Source of the DNA: Henriciella mobilis
Lineage (GTDB): Bacteria > Pseudomonadota > Alphaproteobacteria > Caulobacterales > Hyphomonadaceae
Reading direction: 5' to 3'
Assembly: GCF_003576315.1 (NCBI RefSeq)
Contig: NZ_QWFZ01000035.1
Coordinates: 1 to 64,000 of the forward strand
Length of the DNA: 64,000 nt
The number at the start of each line of letters is the position of its first letter. Within the stretch, counting starts at the first letter, position 1. A model generated the notes under the pieces. It was not told where the DNA came from, did not search any database, and was given only the letters and a program-made list of their open reading frames with translations. Positions 35,162-44,598 of the stretch are shown one piece after another. A program made the translations under genes and the position numbers.

Positions 35162-36767
35162 ACCGCGCGCGCCCTTCGCCCTGCTGGAAGATGGCACGCA
35201 TGGCCTGCGCGTGGTCGCAGCGAATGCGTCTGCACGCGCGCTCGGCATCTCACCGGGTCTTGGCTTTGCCGATGCAAAGGCACGCTGCCCGGACCTCCAG
35301 CATGAGGATATCGACCGCGAGGCTGACGCCAGGGCCCTTGCCCGGCTTGCCACCTGGATGATCCGCTATTCCCCGCTGGTCGCTCTCGACGGTGCTGACG
35401 GGCTGATGATTGAGACAACCGGTTGTGATCACCTGCACGGCGGGGAGCCGGCCATGATGGAGGCCATCTCCGCCACTCTGGAGGCTGATGCGATCCCCCA
35501 CCGGCTCGGCCTTGCCGCCACGCCAGGGGCCGCATCGGCGCTTGCCCGCTCCAGCCCCGGCACAATCCTGAAAGATGGCGAGGAGGCCGACGGACTTTCG
35601 ACACTCCCTGTCACGGCCCTGCGCATCACACTTGAAGCCGAGACCCTGCTCAATCGCTTTGGCCTGCGCCAGATCGGCCAGCTCTACGGGATTGACCGCA
35701 AGGCGCTTGGTCGGCGTTTTCAGTCCAGGAGCGCGGCCGATGCCGTGCTGCTCCGTCTCGATCAGGCGCTTGGCCTGCGCCATGAGCCGCTCGACCCGAT
35801 CACCCCGCCCCCGGCCCTGTCCGCTCGCCTGCCCTGTCCTGAGCCGCTACTCGCCAAGGAGGGCATTCTTGATGGACTGAACAGGCTGGCCGAGCGCCTC
35901 TGCGCTGACCTTGCCGCACGTGGTGAAGGTGCCCGCGCCTTTGCCTTTCACGCTTTTCGTGCCGATGGCGGCCTGTCGACTGTCTCGATCACGCTGGCCC
36001 GGCCCTCGCGCAGCCCGAAGCACATACTTCGCCTCTTCGATGAAAAGGTGGAGCGGATCGATCCCGGCTTCGGCATTGACCTGCTCATGCTTGAAGCCCG
36101 CCGTACCGGGCTGATGGAGATGAGCGCCGCCGCACTCTCCGGAGACCTTGCTGCGAGCGATTCAGATCCCGTCCTGCTGTCCGCACTGGCAGACCGGATC
36201 ACGGCAAAACTCGGAGAATGCGTCGTAAGCCTCGTCAGGCCGGCCGAGAGCCACCTGCCAGAACGCGCTGAACCACATGTCATCTATGAGGGTGCCCTGC
36301 CCATCTCGCGCATGCCCGGCCCGCAGGAAGGCCCGCGCCCGATACGGATCATCGACCCGCCAGAAGAGATCAAGGTACTCGCCGAAGTGCCGGATGGCCC
36401 ACCGCTGCGCTTTGTCTGGCGCCGCATCGCACGCAGCGTTGCCCGTGCCGACGGGCCGGAACGGATTGCACCTGAATGGTGGACCCATACCGCGCCGCCA
36501 CCGCCCGCACAGAGCCCTGACGGCGTCGAACGCAAATGGCTCGCCCCAAAGCTCGACAAGCGCGCCGATGCGGCCCTGATCGACCAGATTCGCAATGATC
36601 TGGAAACCGAGGATCCGGGCGAACCGGTCTCCAACCTGCCCCGCGCGCGGGACTATTACCGCGTCGAGGACGAGACCGGCCGGCGCTACTGGGTGTTCCG
36701 TCAGGGTCTCTACCATGATGGCCGCGGCGGCACGCCTACATGGTTCGTCCATGGGGTCTTCGCATGA
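35049..36767 (+). CDS. imuB: Y-family polymerase-like protein ImuB
   Basis: A 572-residue Y-family polymerase homologue that acts as a hub linking ImuA, DnaE2 and the beta clamp rather than as a polymerase. It starts MKRYLSVWFPDWPLTRLRR, the usual ImuB beginning, followed by a palm-like region with LVALDGADGLMIETTGCDHLHGG, an HhH-like thumb (FGLRQIGQLYGIDRKALGRRF) and a little-finger region. The C-terminal tail is DYYRVEDETGRRYWVFRQGL. An earlier in-frame ATG at 34950 adds sequence without family similarity. The start lies inside imuA (113-base overlap), and its stop overlaps dnaE2 by four bases. Confidence 0.93.
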   Translation: MKRYLSVWFPDWPLTRLRRARRRNLGKPSARTCAEAPEPRAPFALLEDGTHGLRVVAANASARALGISPGLGFADAKARCPDLQHEDIDREADARALARLATWMIRYSPLVALDGADGLMIETTGCDHLHGGEPAMMEAISATLEADAIPHRLGLAATPGAASALARSSPGTILKDGEEADGLSTLPVTALRITLEAETLLNRFGLRQIGQLYGIDRKALGRRFQSRSAADAVLLRLDQALGLRHEPLDPITPPPALSARLPCPEPLLAKEGILDGLNRLAERLCADLAARGEGARAFAFHAFRADGGLSTVSITLARPSRSPKHILRLFDEKVERIDPGFGIDLLMLEARRTGLMEMSAAALSGDLAASDSDPVLLSALADRITAKLGECVVSLVRPAESHLPERAEPHVIYEGALPISRMPGPQEGPRPIRIIDPPEEIKVLAEVPDGPPLRFVWRRIARSVARADGPERIAPEWWTHTAPPPPAQSPDGVERKWLAPKLDKRADAALIDQIRNDLETEDPGEPVSNLPRARDYYRVEDETGRRYWVFRQGLYHDGRGGTPTWFVHGVFA

Positions 36768-39700
36768 CGGATTATGCCGAACTCGCCGTCACGACGAATT
36801 TCTCCTTCCTTAGAGGGGCGAGCCATGCGGCCGAACTGGTGGCCCAGGCCAAAGGGCTTGGCCTTGCCGCGATTGGCGTTGCCGACCGCAACACCCTGGC
36901 CGGAGTCGTGCGCGCACACCTGGCCGCCAGAGAAGTTGGCCTGCGGCTGCTCATCGGCGCGCGGCTGGTGACGACTGACGGTTTCGAGCTGATCTGCTAC
37001 CCGACAGACCGGGATGCCTATGGCCGCCTTTCCCGCCTGCTATCGGATGGCAAGCTGCGCGCGCCAAAGGGTGAGTGCCATATCACGCTGGACGACATCT
37101 TCGCCCATGCGGAAGGCCAGGTCTTCATCGCCATCCCGCCACCAAAGCCGGATGAGGCCTTCCGTCAGCGTCTGGAGCGGCTGCAGTCGCTCTGGGCCGG
37201 CCGGCTCTATCTTGCCGCACGGTTCGCCTTCTCCGGGCGTAATCGCGAGCAGATCGCCCGTCTTGCCGATCTCGGGATGAAGGCCGGCGGCGTACCCATC
37301 ATTGCGATCAATGATGTCCTCTATCATGCACCGGAGCGGCGCCCCCTTCAGGATGTTGTCACCTGTATTCGCGAGCATTGTACGATTGAAGAAGCCGGCT
37401 ACCGGATCGAAGCCAACGCCGAACGTCACCTGAAACCGCCTGACGAAATGGCGCGCCTGTTCAGGGGCTTTGAACCGGCCCTGCGCCGGACCCTGGAGAT
37501 TGTCGAGCGCTGCCGCTTCTCACTGGACGAGCTTGCCTATGAATATCCGGATGAACCTGTCCCACCCGGCAAGACCCCGCAGGAACACCTGGAGAGCCTT
37601 ACCTGGGCGGGAGCAGAATGGCGCTATCCCGACGGCATACCGCAGAAGGTCCGCGCTGCGCTCATCAAGGAGCTCGGCCTGATCCGGGAGCTTGATTATG
37701 CCCCCTATTTCCTCACCGTGCATGACATTGTCGCCTGGGCGCGCGGCCAGGACATTCTCTGCCAGGGACGTGGATCGGCGGCGAATTCGGCGGTCTGCTA
37801 CTGCCTCGGCGTGACCAGTGTGGACCCGGGCATCACTGAGCTTCTCTTCGAACGTTTTCTGTCAAAGGAACGCAAGGAACCGCCCGATATCGATGTCGAT
37901 TTCGAGCATGAGCGCCGCGAGGAAGTCATCCAGTATGTCTATCGCCGCTATGGCCGTCATAAGGCCGCCCTCACCGCGACCGTCATCTCCTATCGTCCTC
38001 GCTCTGCCGTGCGCGAGGTCTGTAAGGCGCTTGGCCTTTCGGAGGATATTGCCGGGGCGCTGGCGGGGACGGTCTGGGGTAGCTTCGGCTCGGACGTGAA
38101 AGAGAAGCAGATCCGCCAGGCCGGCCTCGATCCGGCAAACCCGACCATCCGGCGCGCGGTGCAGCTCACCCGCCAGCTGATCGGTTTTCCGCGCCACCTG
38201 TCCCAGCATGTCGGCGGCTTCGTCCTGACACGCGGGCCCTTGGTCGAAACCGTGCCGATCGGCAATGCCGCGATGGATGAGCGTACCTTTATCGAATGGG
38301 ACAAGGACGATATCAGCGCGCTCAACATCATGAAGGTGGATGTGCTGGCGCTTGGCATGCTGACCTGCATCCGGAAGGCTTTCGACCTGCTGCGGCTCCA
38401 CAAGGGGCTGGACTATGACCTCGCCACAATCCCCCCCGAAGACAAGGCGACCTATGACATGCTGTGCGAGGGAGACTCGCTCGGTGTCTTCCAGGTCGAG
38501 AGCCGGGCGCAAATGAACATGCTCCCGCGTCTTCGCCCCAAGGTCTTCTACGATCTTGTCATCGAAGTCGCGATTGTGAGGCCCGGGCCGATCCAGGGCG
38601 ACATGGTCCATCCATATCTGCGCCGCCGCAAGGGGCTGGAAAAGATTACCTACCCCTCTCCGGCACCCGAACATGGTCCGCCCGACGAGTTGGAAAGAAT
38701 CCTCAAACGTACTTTCGGCGTTCCTCTTTTTCAGGAACAAGCCATGCAGATTGCCATGGATGCGGCGAAGTTCTCACCTGATGAGGCCAATGGCCTGCGC
38801 CGTGCCATGGCAACCTTCCGGAAGGTCGGAACGATCCATAATTATGAGGACATGATGGTGGAGCGGATGGCCGCGCGCGGCTATGAAAAGGCATTCGCGC
38901 AGCGCTGTTTCGACCAGGTGAAAGGCTTCGGGGAATATGGTTTCCCGGAAAGCCACGCCGCCTCCTTCGCCCTGCTCGTCTATGTCTCCTCCTGGCTGAA
39001 GTGCCATCACCCCGATGTCTTCTGTGCAGCCCTGCTGAACAGCCAGCCCATGGGCTTCTATGCCCCGGCCCAGATCGTCCGTGATGCGCGTGAACATGGC
39101 GTCGAGGTGCGTGAGGCCGATGTGAATCTGTCGGACTGGGATAACACATTGGAACCCTCTGGGCTTTCTGCTCGGGACTCTTCTTCACCTGGGGGCGACG
39201 GCCCCTGCGCCTGCGCGCTTGCTTATGAAGATGAAGACCTCCACGGCCCGACCGGGCCAGGCGCAGAAGGCCCGAGCCGAAGGCGAGGGACAGCCTGCGA
39301 GCATACTCACCAAAGACTCGCTGTCCGCCTTGGCTTCCGGCAGGTCGACGGGCTTGGCGAAGACGAAATGGAGCAGATGCTCCAGGCCCGTCTTGGCGGA
39401 TTCGATGCGCCCGAAGACATACGCCGCCGGGCCGGTATCACGCGCCGGGCCATGGAGCTGCTGGCCGCCGCCGACGCCTTCCGTTCGATGGGGCTGGACA
39501 GGCGGGCCGCGCTCTGGGCTGCGCGCGGGGAGGCGGCAGGCAAGCCGCTGCCGCTCTTTGCGGCTGCCGATACGGCTGAGCAAGGCGGCGAGGTTCGTAC
39601 ACCTCTGCCAGAGATGCCGCTCTCTGAACACGTCCTGCAGGATTACCAGACGACACGTCTGTCCCTTAAGGAGCACCCCATGTCCTTCCTGCGCGCGCAT

Positions 39701-40165
39701 TACAGAAGCTTGCGTACGATCAGTACAAAGGAAGCCGTCGAACTCAGGAACGGCTCGCGGGTACAGACGGCAGGCATTGTCCTGGTGCGCCAGCGCCCCG
39801 GCTCAGCGAGCGGGGTCTGCTTCATCACGCTGGAGGACGAAACCGGTATCGCCAACCTTGTCGTCTGGCCAAACGTATTCGAGCGCTTCCGGGCCGTAGT
39901 CATGGGCGCGCGCATCATGTTCGTGAAAGGCCGCGTCCAGCGCGCCGATAATGTCACCCACATCGTCGCCGAACAGCTGATCGACCGGACCGACGACCTT
40001 GGCCTCCTGTCTGAAACCACGCTCAGTGACCCGCTACGCCACGCGCTCGACCGAGCCGACGAAGTTGTCCGCCCCATTCCTGACCGCAAGGGGCCCGAGC
40101 CACGCAGCCTGCATACCCACCCCCGTAATGTCCGCGTGATCCCGAAAAGCCGGGATTTTCATTGA
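36764..40165 (+). CDS. dnaE2: Error-prone DNA polymerase DnaE2
   Basis: A 1133-residue C-family polymerase that carries out damage-induced mutagenic synthesis. The N-terminal PHP domain starts YAELAVTTNFSFLRGASHAAELV. The palm includes CQGRGSAANSAVCYCLG and PPDIDVDFEHERREEVIQYV, the fingers include FPRHLSQHVGGFVLTRGPL and VDVLALGMLTCIRKAF, and the C-terminus holds HhH and OB-fold segments (VQTAGIVLVRQRPGSASGVCF). About residues 800-850 are an in-frame insertion absent from the typical sequence, between DVNLSDWDNTLEP and LAVRLGFRQVDGL. Its start overlaps imuB (ATGA). The gene is otherwise intact and under LexA control. Confidence 0.95.
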   Translation: MTDYAELAVTTNFSFLRGASHAAELVAQAKGLGLAAIGVADRNTLAGVVRAHLAAREVGLRLLIGARLVTTDGFELICYPTDRDAYGRLSRLLSDGKLRAPKGECHITLDDIFAHAEGQVFIAIPPPKPDEAFRQRLERLQSLWAGRLYLAARFAFSGRNREQIARLADLGMKAGGVPIIAINDVLYHAPERRPLQDVVTCIREHCTIEEAGYRIEANAERHLKPPDEMARLFRGFEPALRRTLEIVERCRFSLDELAYEYPDEPVPPGKTPQEHLESLTWAGAEWRYPDGIPQKVRAALIKELGLIRELDYAPYFLTVHDIVAWARGQDILCQGRGSAANSAVCYCLGVTSVDPGITELLFERFLSKERKEPPDIDVDFEHERREEVIQYVYRRYGRHKAALTATVISYRPRSAVREVCKALGLSEDIAGALAGTVWGSFGSDVKEKQIRQAGLDPANPTIRRAVQLTRQLIGFPRHLSQHVGGFVLTRGPLVETVPIGNAAMDERTFIEWDKDDISALNIMKVDVLALGMLTCIRKAFDLLRLHKGLDYDLATIPPEDKATYDMLCEGDSLGVFQVESRAQMNMLPRLRPKVFYDLVIEVAIVRPGPIQGDMVHPYLRRRKGLEKITYPSPAPEHGPPDELERILKRTFGVPLFQEQAMQIAMDAAKFSPDEANGLRRAMATFRKVGTIHNYEDMMVERMAARGYEKAFAQRCFDQVKGFGEYGFPESHAASFALLVYVSSWLKCHHPDVFCAALLNSQPMGFYAPAQIVRDAREHGVEVREADVNLSDWDNTLEPSGLSARDSSSPGGDGPCACALAYEDEDLHGPTGPGAEGPSRRRGTACEHTHQRLAVRLGFRQVDGLGEDEMEQMLQARLGGFDAPEDIRRRAGITRRAMELLAAADAFRSMGLDRRAALWAARGEAAGKPLPLFAAADTAEQGGEVRTPLPEMPLSEHVLQDYQTTRLSLKEHPMSFLRAHYRSLRTISTKEAVELRNGSRVQTAGIVLVRQRPGSASGVCFITLEDETGIANLVVWPNVFERFRAVVMGARIMFVKGRVQRADNVTHIVAEQLIDRTDDLGLLSETTLSDPLRHALDRADEVVRPIPDRKGPEPRSLHTHPRNVRVIPKSRDFH
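39160..39317 (+). repeat. In-frame insertion with palindromic character inside dnaE2
   Basis: This stretch encodes about 50 extra residues rich in Gly, Pro, Ser, Arg and acidic residues, where DnaE2 proteins normally run straight from the SDWDNTLE segment into the LGFRQ segment. It contains inverted 9-bp arms CTGCGCCTG (39205-39213) and CAGGCGCAG (39258-39266) around a GC-rich spacer. It resembles a small palindromic element captured in frame. Exact boundaries are estimated to within about ten bases from the protein pattern alone. Confidence 0.45.
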
Positions 40166-40350
40166 GGAATGTGTGATTTACGCAGTAGTTTGACTGGCTT
40201 CCCCACCGGAGCGACCTACTTCTGAGGTCAAAGGGTCAGCATGCAATGAACGGGGGACTTCACTCCCAGCGGTCTTGTGTGTTCCTCGTTATCAGCGACT
40301 CCCGCTGCGGTTGAACGAAGAATTAGGAGAGATTTGCTAGGGGCTTGGAT

Positions 40351-41451
40351 GTGAAACACCTTAAACTGGCATATCTGGGCCTGGTAGCCGCGCTGGTCAT
40401 GGCGGCCTGTCAGGGCGAGCAATCGGCGAGCGACCAGCCGCGCGCTGAACGCGCGGTCAAGATCGTGGCCTACTCCGTCACCTATCGGACTGAAACCACC
40501 CGCGTGGAAGCAGTGGGCACCGCGCGCGCCCGTTCTTCAGCAACCATCTATCCCGAAACTGCCGGCGAAGTGACACAAGTCAACTTCGAGGCTGGTGACT
40601 ATGTCGCCAAAGGGGACGTCCTCGTGCAGCTTGAAGCGCGCGCTGAGCGGCTCGACGTTGAAGAAGCAGAAGTTGCCTTGCGAGACGCCCAGCGCACCAT
40701 CGACCGTTACAATCGTGCCAGCACACCAGGCGTGATCGCCGGCAACGAGATGGATCGTGCTCAGGCTGCCTATGATACCGCAAAGGTACAACTCGACATT
40801 GCGCGCGACGCCCTCGCCCGCCGTACCGTCAAGGCACCCTTCTCCGGACATGTTGGCCTGACCGATATCGATCCCGGTGCGCGCATCACCACCAGCACGG
40901 TAATCACCAGGCTAGACGCTCGCGATACGCTGTTTGTGGACTTCCCCGTGCCCGAGCAGACTTTCGGGCGTATCGAGACTGGCGACATTTTCGAAGTCGA
41001 ACCCTTCTCGGACCCCTCGCAAACCTATGAAGCTGAAGTGCTCACTGTGGACAGCGCCATAGACGCAACAACGCGGGCCTATACGGTGCGAGCCTCAATC
41101 GATAACTCCGATGACCGTCTGCGCCCCGGCATGAGCTTCCGGATCGGCTTCGACTTGCCTGGACAGCGCTATCCGACCGTGCCGGAAGAATCCATTGTCT
41201 GGGGCGGCGACGGCGCCTTCCTGTGGCAGGTGAAAGATGGTCGCGCTGACCGCGTCCCCGTCACGATTGTCAGCAGGGATGCCGGTATGGTTCTGGTCAA
41301 GGCCGACCTTCCCGAAGGAACGTGGATTGTCGAACAGGGTGTTCAGAAGGTTCGCCAGGGAACACCTGTCGAGACCCCTGGACGCAGCCAGACCATTGCT
41401 GGTCCGGGCGATGAGCGCCGGGAGGGCGGTCCGTCCGCAGCCCTGCCATGA
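40351..41451 (+). CDS. RND efflux periplasmic adaptor (second system)
   Basis: A 366-residue membrane fusion protein starting at GTG 40351, which has AGGGG seven bases upstream; a TTG at 40345 would add two residues but crowds that site. The lipoprotein signal ends LVMAAC. Lipoyl halves (IYPETAGEVTQVNFEAGDYVAKGD and TVKAPFSGHVGLTDIDPGARI) flank a short alpha-hairpin, followed by a beta-barrel (LFVDFPVPEQTFGRIETGD). It is translationally coupled to the pump by a four-base overlap. No outer-membrane factor gene follows, so it must share a channel, perhaps the one at 3279-4712. Confidence 0.92.
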   Translation: MKHLKLAYLGLVAALVMAACQGEQSASDQPRAERAVKIVAYSVTYRTETTRVEAVGTARARSSATIYPETAGEVTQVNFEAGDYVAKGDVLVQLEARAERLDVEEAEVALRDAQRTIDRYNRASTPGVIAGNEMDRAQAAYDTAKVQLDIARDALARRTVKAPFSGHVGLTDIDPGARITTSTVITRLDARDTLFVDFPVPEQTFGRIETGDIFEVEPFSDPSQTYEAEVLTVDSAIDATTRAYTVRASIDNSDDRLRPGMSFRIGFDLPGQRYPTVPEESIVWGGDGAFLWQVKDGRADRVPVTIVSRDAGMVLVKADLPEGTWIVEQGVQKVRQGTPVETPGRSQTIAGPGDERREGGPSAALP

Positions 41452-44400
41452 TGCCGCCCGGCGCTGGCCTGCCAGGCCTTTCGGTTCGCCGTCCGTTGCT
41501 GGCGGCGGTGATGAACCTGTTGATCGTCATCGCCGGACTGGCAGCCATGCTCGGTGTCGAGGTCCGTGAGCTGCCCGATGTCGACCGTCCGATCGTCTCC
41601 GTGCGCGCCAACCTGCCTGGCGCGGCACCAGAAACGATGGATGCGGAAGTTACCAGCATCCTTGAAGGGGCGATTTCCCGCGTTTCCGGCGTCCGGGAAA
41701 TCAACTCCTCCAGCGAAGAAAACAATTCGCGCATTCGCATCGAATTCAATCCGGGGGTCGATCTGGACACGGCCGCTTCGGACGTTCGCGAAGCCGTCAG
41801 CCGCGTGACCCGCGAATTGCCCGACCGCGTCGAGAACGTGGCTGTAACCAAGGCCGACAGCGAAGGCGAAGCGGTCCTGACGATCGCCGTGATTTCGACC
41901 GCCTATTCTGAAGAAGAGCTGTCGCGCATCATCACAAACGACATCATTCCGGAATTCCTGTCGATCGAAGGCATCGCAACGATACAGGAATTTGGAACAC
42001 GCGAGCGCCAGATGCGTGTCGTGGTTGATCCGCTCCGCCTTAGTCGGTTCGGTCTCACCATAGCAGACGTTGCAAGCGCACTTCGCGAAGCGCCATTCGA
42101 CGTGCCAGTCGGCAGCTTCCGCTCTGAAAGCCAGGAACTTATCGTGAGAGCCGAGGCAACGGCCGCGACCCCCGAACTCATCAAGGACATTTACATTCGC
42201 GGCGACACCAAGATTGGTGATGTCGCAGAAGCCGTTCTCGGGCCGGCCGACGCCGATGACTTTCTGCGATACAACGGCAACCCTATCATCGGGCTCGGCG
42301 TTGTCCGGCAGGCGCAATCAAACACCATTCAGATATCCAGCGCGGCCAAGAAAAAGATCGAACAGCTCAACCGTCGCTTCGATGACATCCGCCTGGAAGT
42401 GACCTCCGACGAAGCCGTATTTATCGAGAAGTCGGTCGAGGAAGTCCTGCTCTCTTTGGCCATCACCGTGCTGATCGTCGTCGGAACTATCTGGCTGTTT
42501 CTCGGGTCGGCAAAGGCAACAATTATTCCCGCCGTCGCGATCCCCGTTTCGTTAATCGGGACCGTGGCCGGCATCTGGGTACTCGGTTTCTCGATCAACC
42601 TGCTCACCCTGCTCGCACTGGTTCTGGCAACCGGCCTGATTGTGGACGACGCCATCGTGGTTCTGGAAAACATCCAGCGTAAGCAGGCCGATGGTCTTCG
42701 CCGGCGTGCAGCTGCGGTCATCGGCGGCCAGCAGGTCTTCTTTGCTGTCATAGCCACCACAGCTGTTCTGATCGCCGTCTTCGTTCCGATTTCCTTCCTT
42801 CCATCGACGACCGGTCGCCTTTTCCGGGAGTTTGGCTTCGTGATGTCGCTTTCGGTCGGTATCTCATCGATAGTGGCCCTGACGCTTGCGCCGGCCATTG
42901 CTTCCAAATTCCGTTTCATCGAACGTGATCCGGCCGACCGGAAGGACAATGCACTCGAACGCTTTGGACGATTGCTGCTCGGCGGTTACGAACGCGCACT
43001 GCGCTTTAATCTCGACCGCCCGATGGTTATCGTCATCGTGTCATTGCTGGCCGCCATCGGGGCTGGCTTGCTTTACCGGTCCCTTTCGCAAGAACTCGTG
43101 CCCCCCGAAGACAGGGGAGTCGTCCAGGTCTTCGCCACAGGACCCGATGGCGTTGGTCTTGCCTACATGGAACAGGAGGCGGACGAAATCGAAGCGCTCC
43201 TTCAGCCATTTGTCGATGATGGCACGATCGAAAACCTGTTCACGATTGTCGGCGCCTGGGACCCCAACCGCGTCAACGTCACGGCGCGGCTAGCCCCGTG
43301 GGAAGAGCGCGAGCTAAGCCAGCAGGATGTCATCTCAGCTCTGCAGGGCCCGATGTCGGAAATCCCTGGATCGCGAGTCTCGGTTTTTGGCCGCTCAAGC
43401 CTTAGCGTCGGCTGGGGCGGGCGCGGCGGCGGATTACGGATCGCCCTGACCGGCAATAATTATGATGACATTTATGCCGCTGCTCGCTCGCTGGCTCGCG
43501 CAGTCGATAGCAGCGACATCCTGTCCAATGCCGATATTTCCTACCAGCCAACCCAGCCGCAACTTTCCGTGCAAGTTGACCGGCGCCGGGCTGCTGACCT
43601 CAACGTGCCGCTGGACCAGATTTCAGTCACCCTGCGGGCCATGGTCGACGGCGAAGATCTGATTGATCTCAATGTCGAGGACCAGGCTATTCCTATCATC
43701 CTGGAGTCGGAAACCGGCGCCATCCGAGACCCGGGCGACCTGCGGAACCTTTTCGTTCGCTCCGACGAGGGCGCGCTCGTTCCAATCTCGACATTGACGG
43801 AAATCCGCGAGGAGGGTGTCGCCGCCGAGCTGGACCGTACCGCTCAACGGCGCGCTATCGAAGTCGATATGGACATAGCGCCGGGGCTGCCGCTCGCTGA
43901 TGCCATTGCCGAGATTGAAAGGCTGGGTGATGAGGCCCTTCCTGCGGGCATCAACATGATACTGCAAGGCGATGCTGCGACGCTGGAGGAAAGCAATCGC
44001 GATCTCCTCATCACCTATGGCTTCGCCTTTATCATCGTTCTGCTGGTGCTGGTCGCCCAATTCGAAAGCGTGACCAGTCCGCTGGTTATCTTACTGTCGG
44101 TTCCTTTCGCGCTCGCGGCGGCCGTATATGCCCTGACTTTTACAGGCGTGTCGCTCAATATCTACTCGCAGATCGGTTTGATCATGCTGATCGGTCTGAT
44201 GGCTAAGAACGGTATCCTGCTCGTCGAGTTTGCCGACCAGCTGCGCAGCATGGGGCGGTCTGTGAAGGACGCTGTCTTCGAAGCCGCAATCATCCGCGCA
44301 CGTCCGATCGTCATGACTTTGATTTCCACTGTACTTGGCGCTCTTCCACTCATCCTGTCGAGTGGAGCCGGCGCGGAAGCGCGCAATTCCATTGGCTGGG

Positions 44401-44567
44401 TGGTTTTCGGCGGGCTGGGGCTGGCCGCACTCTTCACGCTGTTCCTGACACCGGTGATCTATCTCGGCGTTGCGCGTCTGTCGAAGCCACGTACGCAGGA
44501 AACCCGTGCGCTGGAAGAAGAGCTCGAAGAAGCCCGTGCCCAGCAAGGCGGCCAATTGGCTGAGTGA
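41448..44567 (+). CDS. RND efflux pump, inner-membrane subunit (second system)
   Basis: A 1039-residue RND transporter. LSVRRPLLAAVMNLLIVIAG is the first membrane segment. GLIVDDAIVVLENIQRK holds the TM4 acidic pair and MAKNGILLVEFADQLR the TM10 lysine of the proton relay. The porter domain contains the usual PGAAPETMDAEVTSILEGAI stretch. It differs from the AcrB-like pump at 4709-7843 in sequence style and lacks its classic N-terminus, resembling the branch of HAE1 proteins often found without a dedicated outer-membrane factor. The start overlaps the adaptor stop. Its substrate is unknown, and no regulator is adjacent. Confidence 0.95.
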   Translation: MMPPGAGLPGLSVRRPLLAAVMNLLIVIAGLAAMLGVEVRELPDVDRPIVSVRANLPGAAPETMDAEVTSILEGAISRVSGVREINSSSEENNSRIRIEFNPGVDLDTAASDVREAVSRVTRELPDRVENVAVTKADSEGEAVLTIAVISTAYSEEELSRIITNDIIPEFLSIEGIATIQEFGTRERQMRVVVDPLRLSRFGLTIADVASALREAPFDVPVGSFRSESQELIVRAEATAATPELIKDIYIRGDTKIGDVAEAVLGPADADDFLRYNGNPIIGLGVVRQAQSNTIQISSAAKKKIEQLNRRFDDIRLEVTSDEAVFIEKSVEEVLLSLAITVLIVVGTIWLFLGSAKATIIPAVAIPVSLIGTVAGIWVLGFSINLLTLLALVLATGLIVDDAIVVLENIQRKQADGLRRRAAAVIGGQQVFFAVIATTAVLIAVFVPISFLPSTTGRLFREFGFVMSLSVGISSIVALTLAPAIASKFRFIERDPADRKDNALERFGRLLLGGYERALRFNLDRPMVIVIVSLLAAIGAGLLYRSLSQELVPPEDRGVVQVFATGPDGVGLAYMEQEADEIEALLQPFVDDGTIENLFTIVGAWDPNRVNVTARLAPWEERELSQQDVISALQGPMSEIPGSRVSVFGRSSLSVGWGGRGGGLRIALTGNNYDDIYAAARSLARAVDSSDILSNADISYQPTQPQLSVQVDRRRAADLNVPLDQISVTLRAMVDGEDLIDLNVEDQAIPIILESETGAIRDPGDLRNLFVRSDEGALVPISTLTEIREEGVAAELDRTAQRRAIEVDMDIAPGLPLADAIAEIERLGDEALPAGINMILQGDAATLEESNRDLLITYGFAFIIVLLVLVAQFESVTSPLVILLSVPFALAAAVYALTFTGVSLNIYSQIGLIMLIGLMAKNGILLVEFADQLRSMGRSVKDAVFEAAIIRARPIVMTLISTVLGALPLILSSGAGAEARNSIGWVVFGGLGLAALFTLFLTPVIYLGVARLSKPRTQETRALEEELEEARAQQGGQLAE

Positions 44568-44598
44568 CAGCGGCAAGCGACATGCTATAGCCGGTCTC

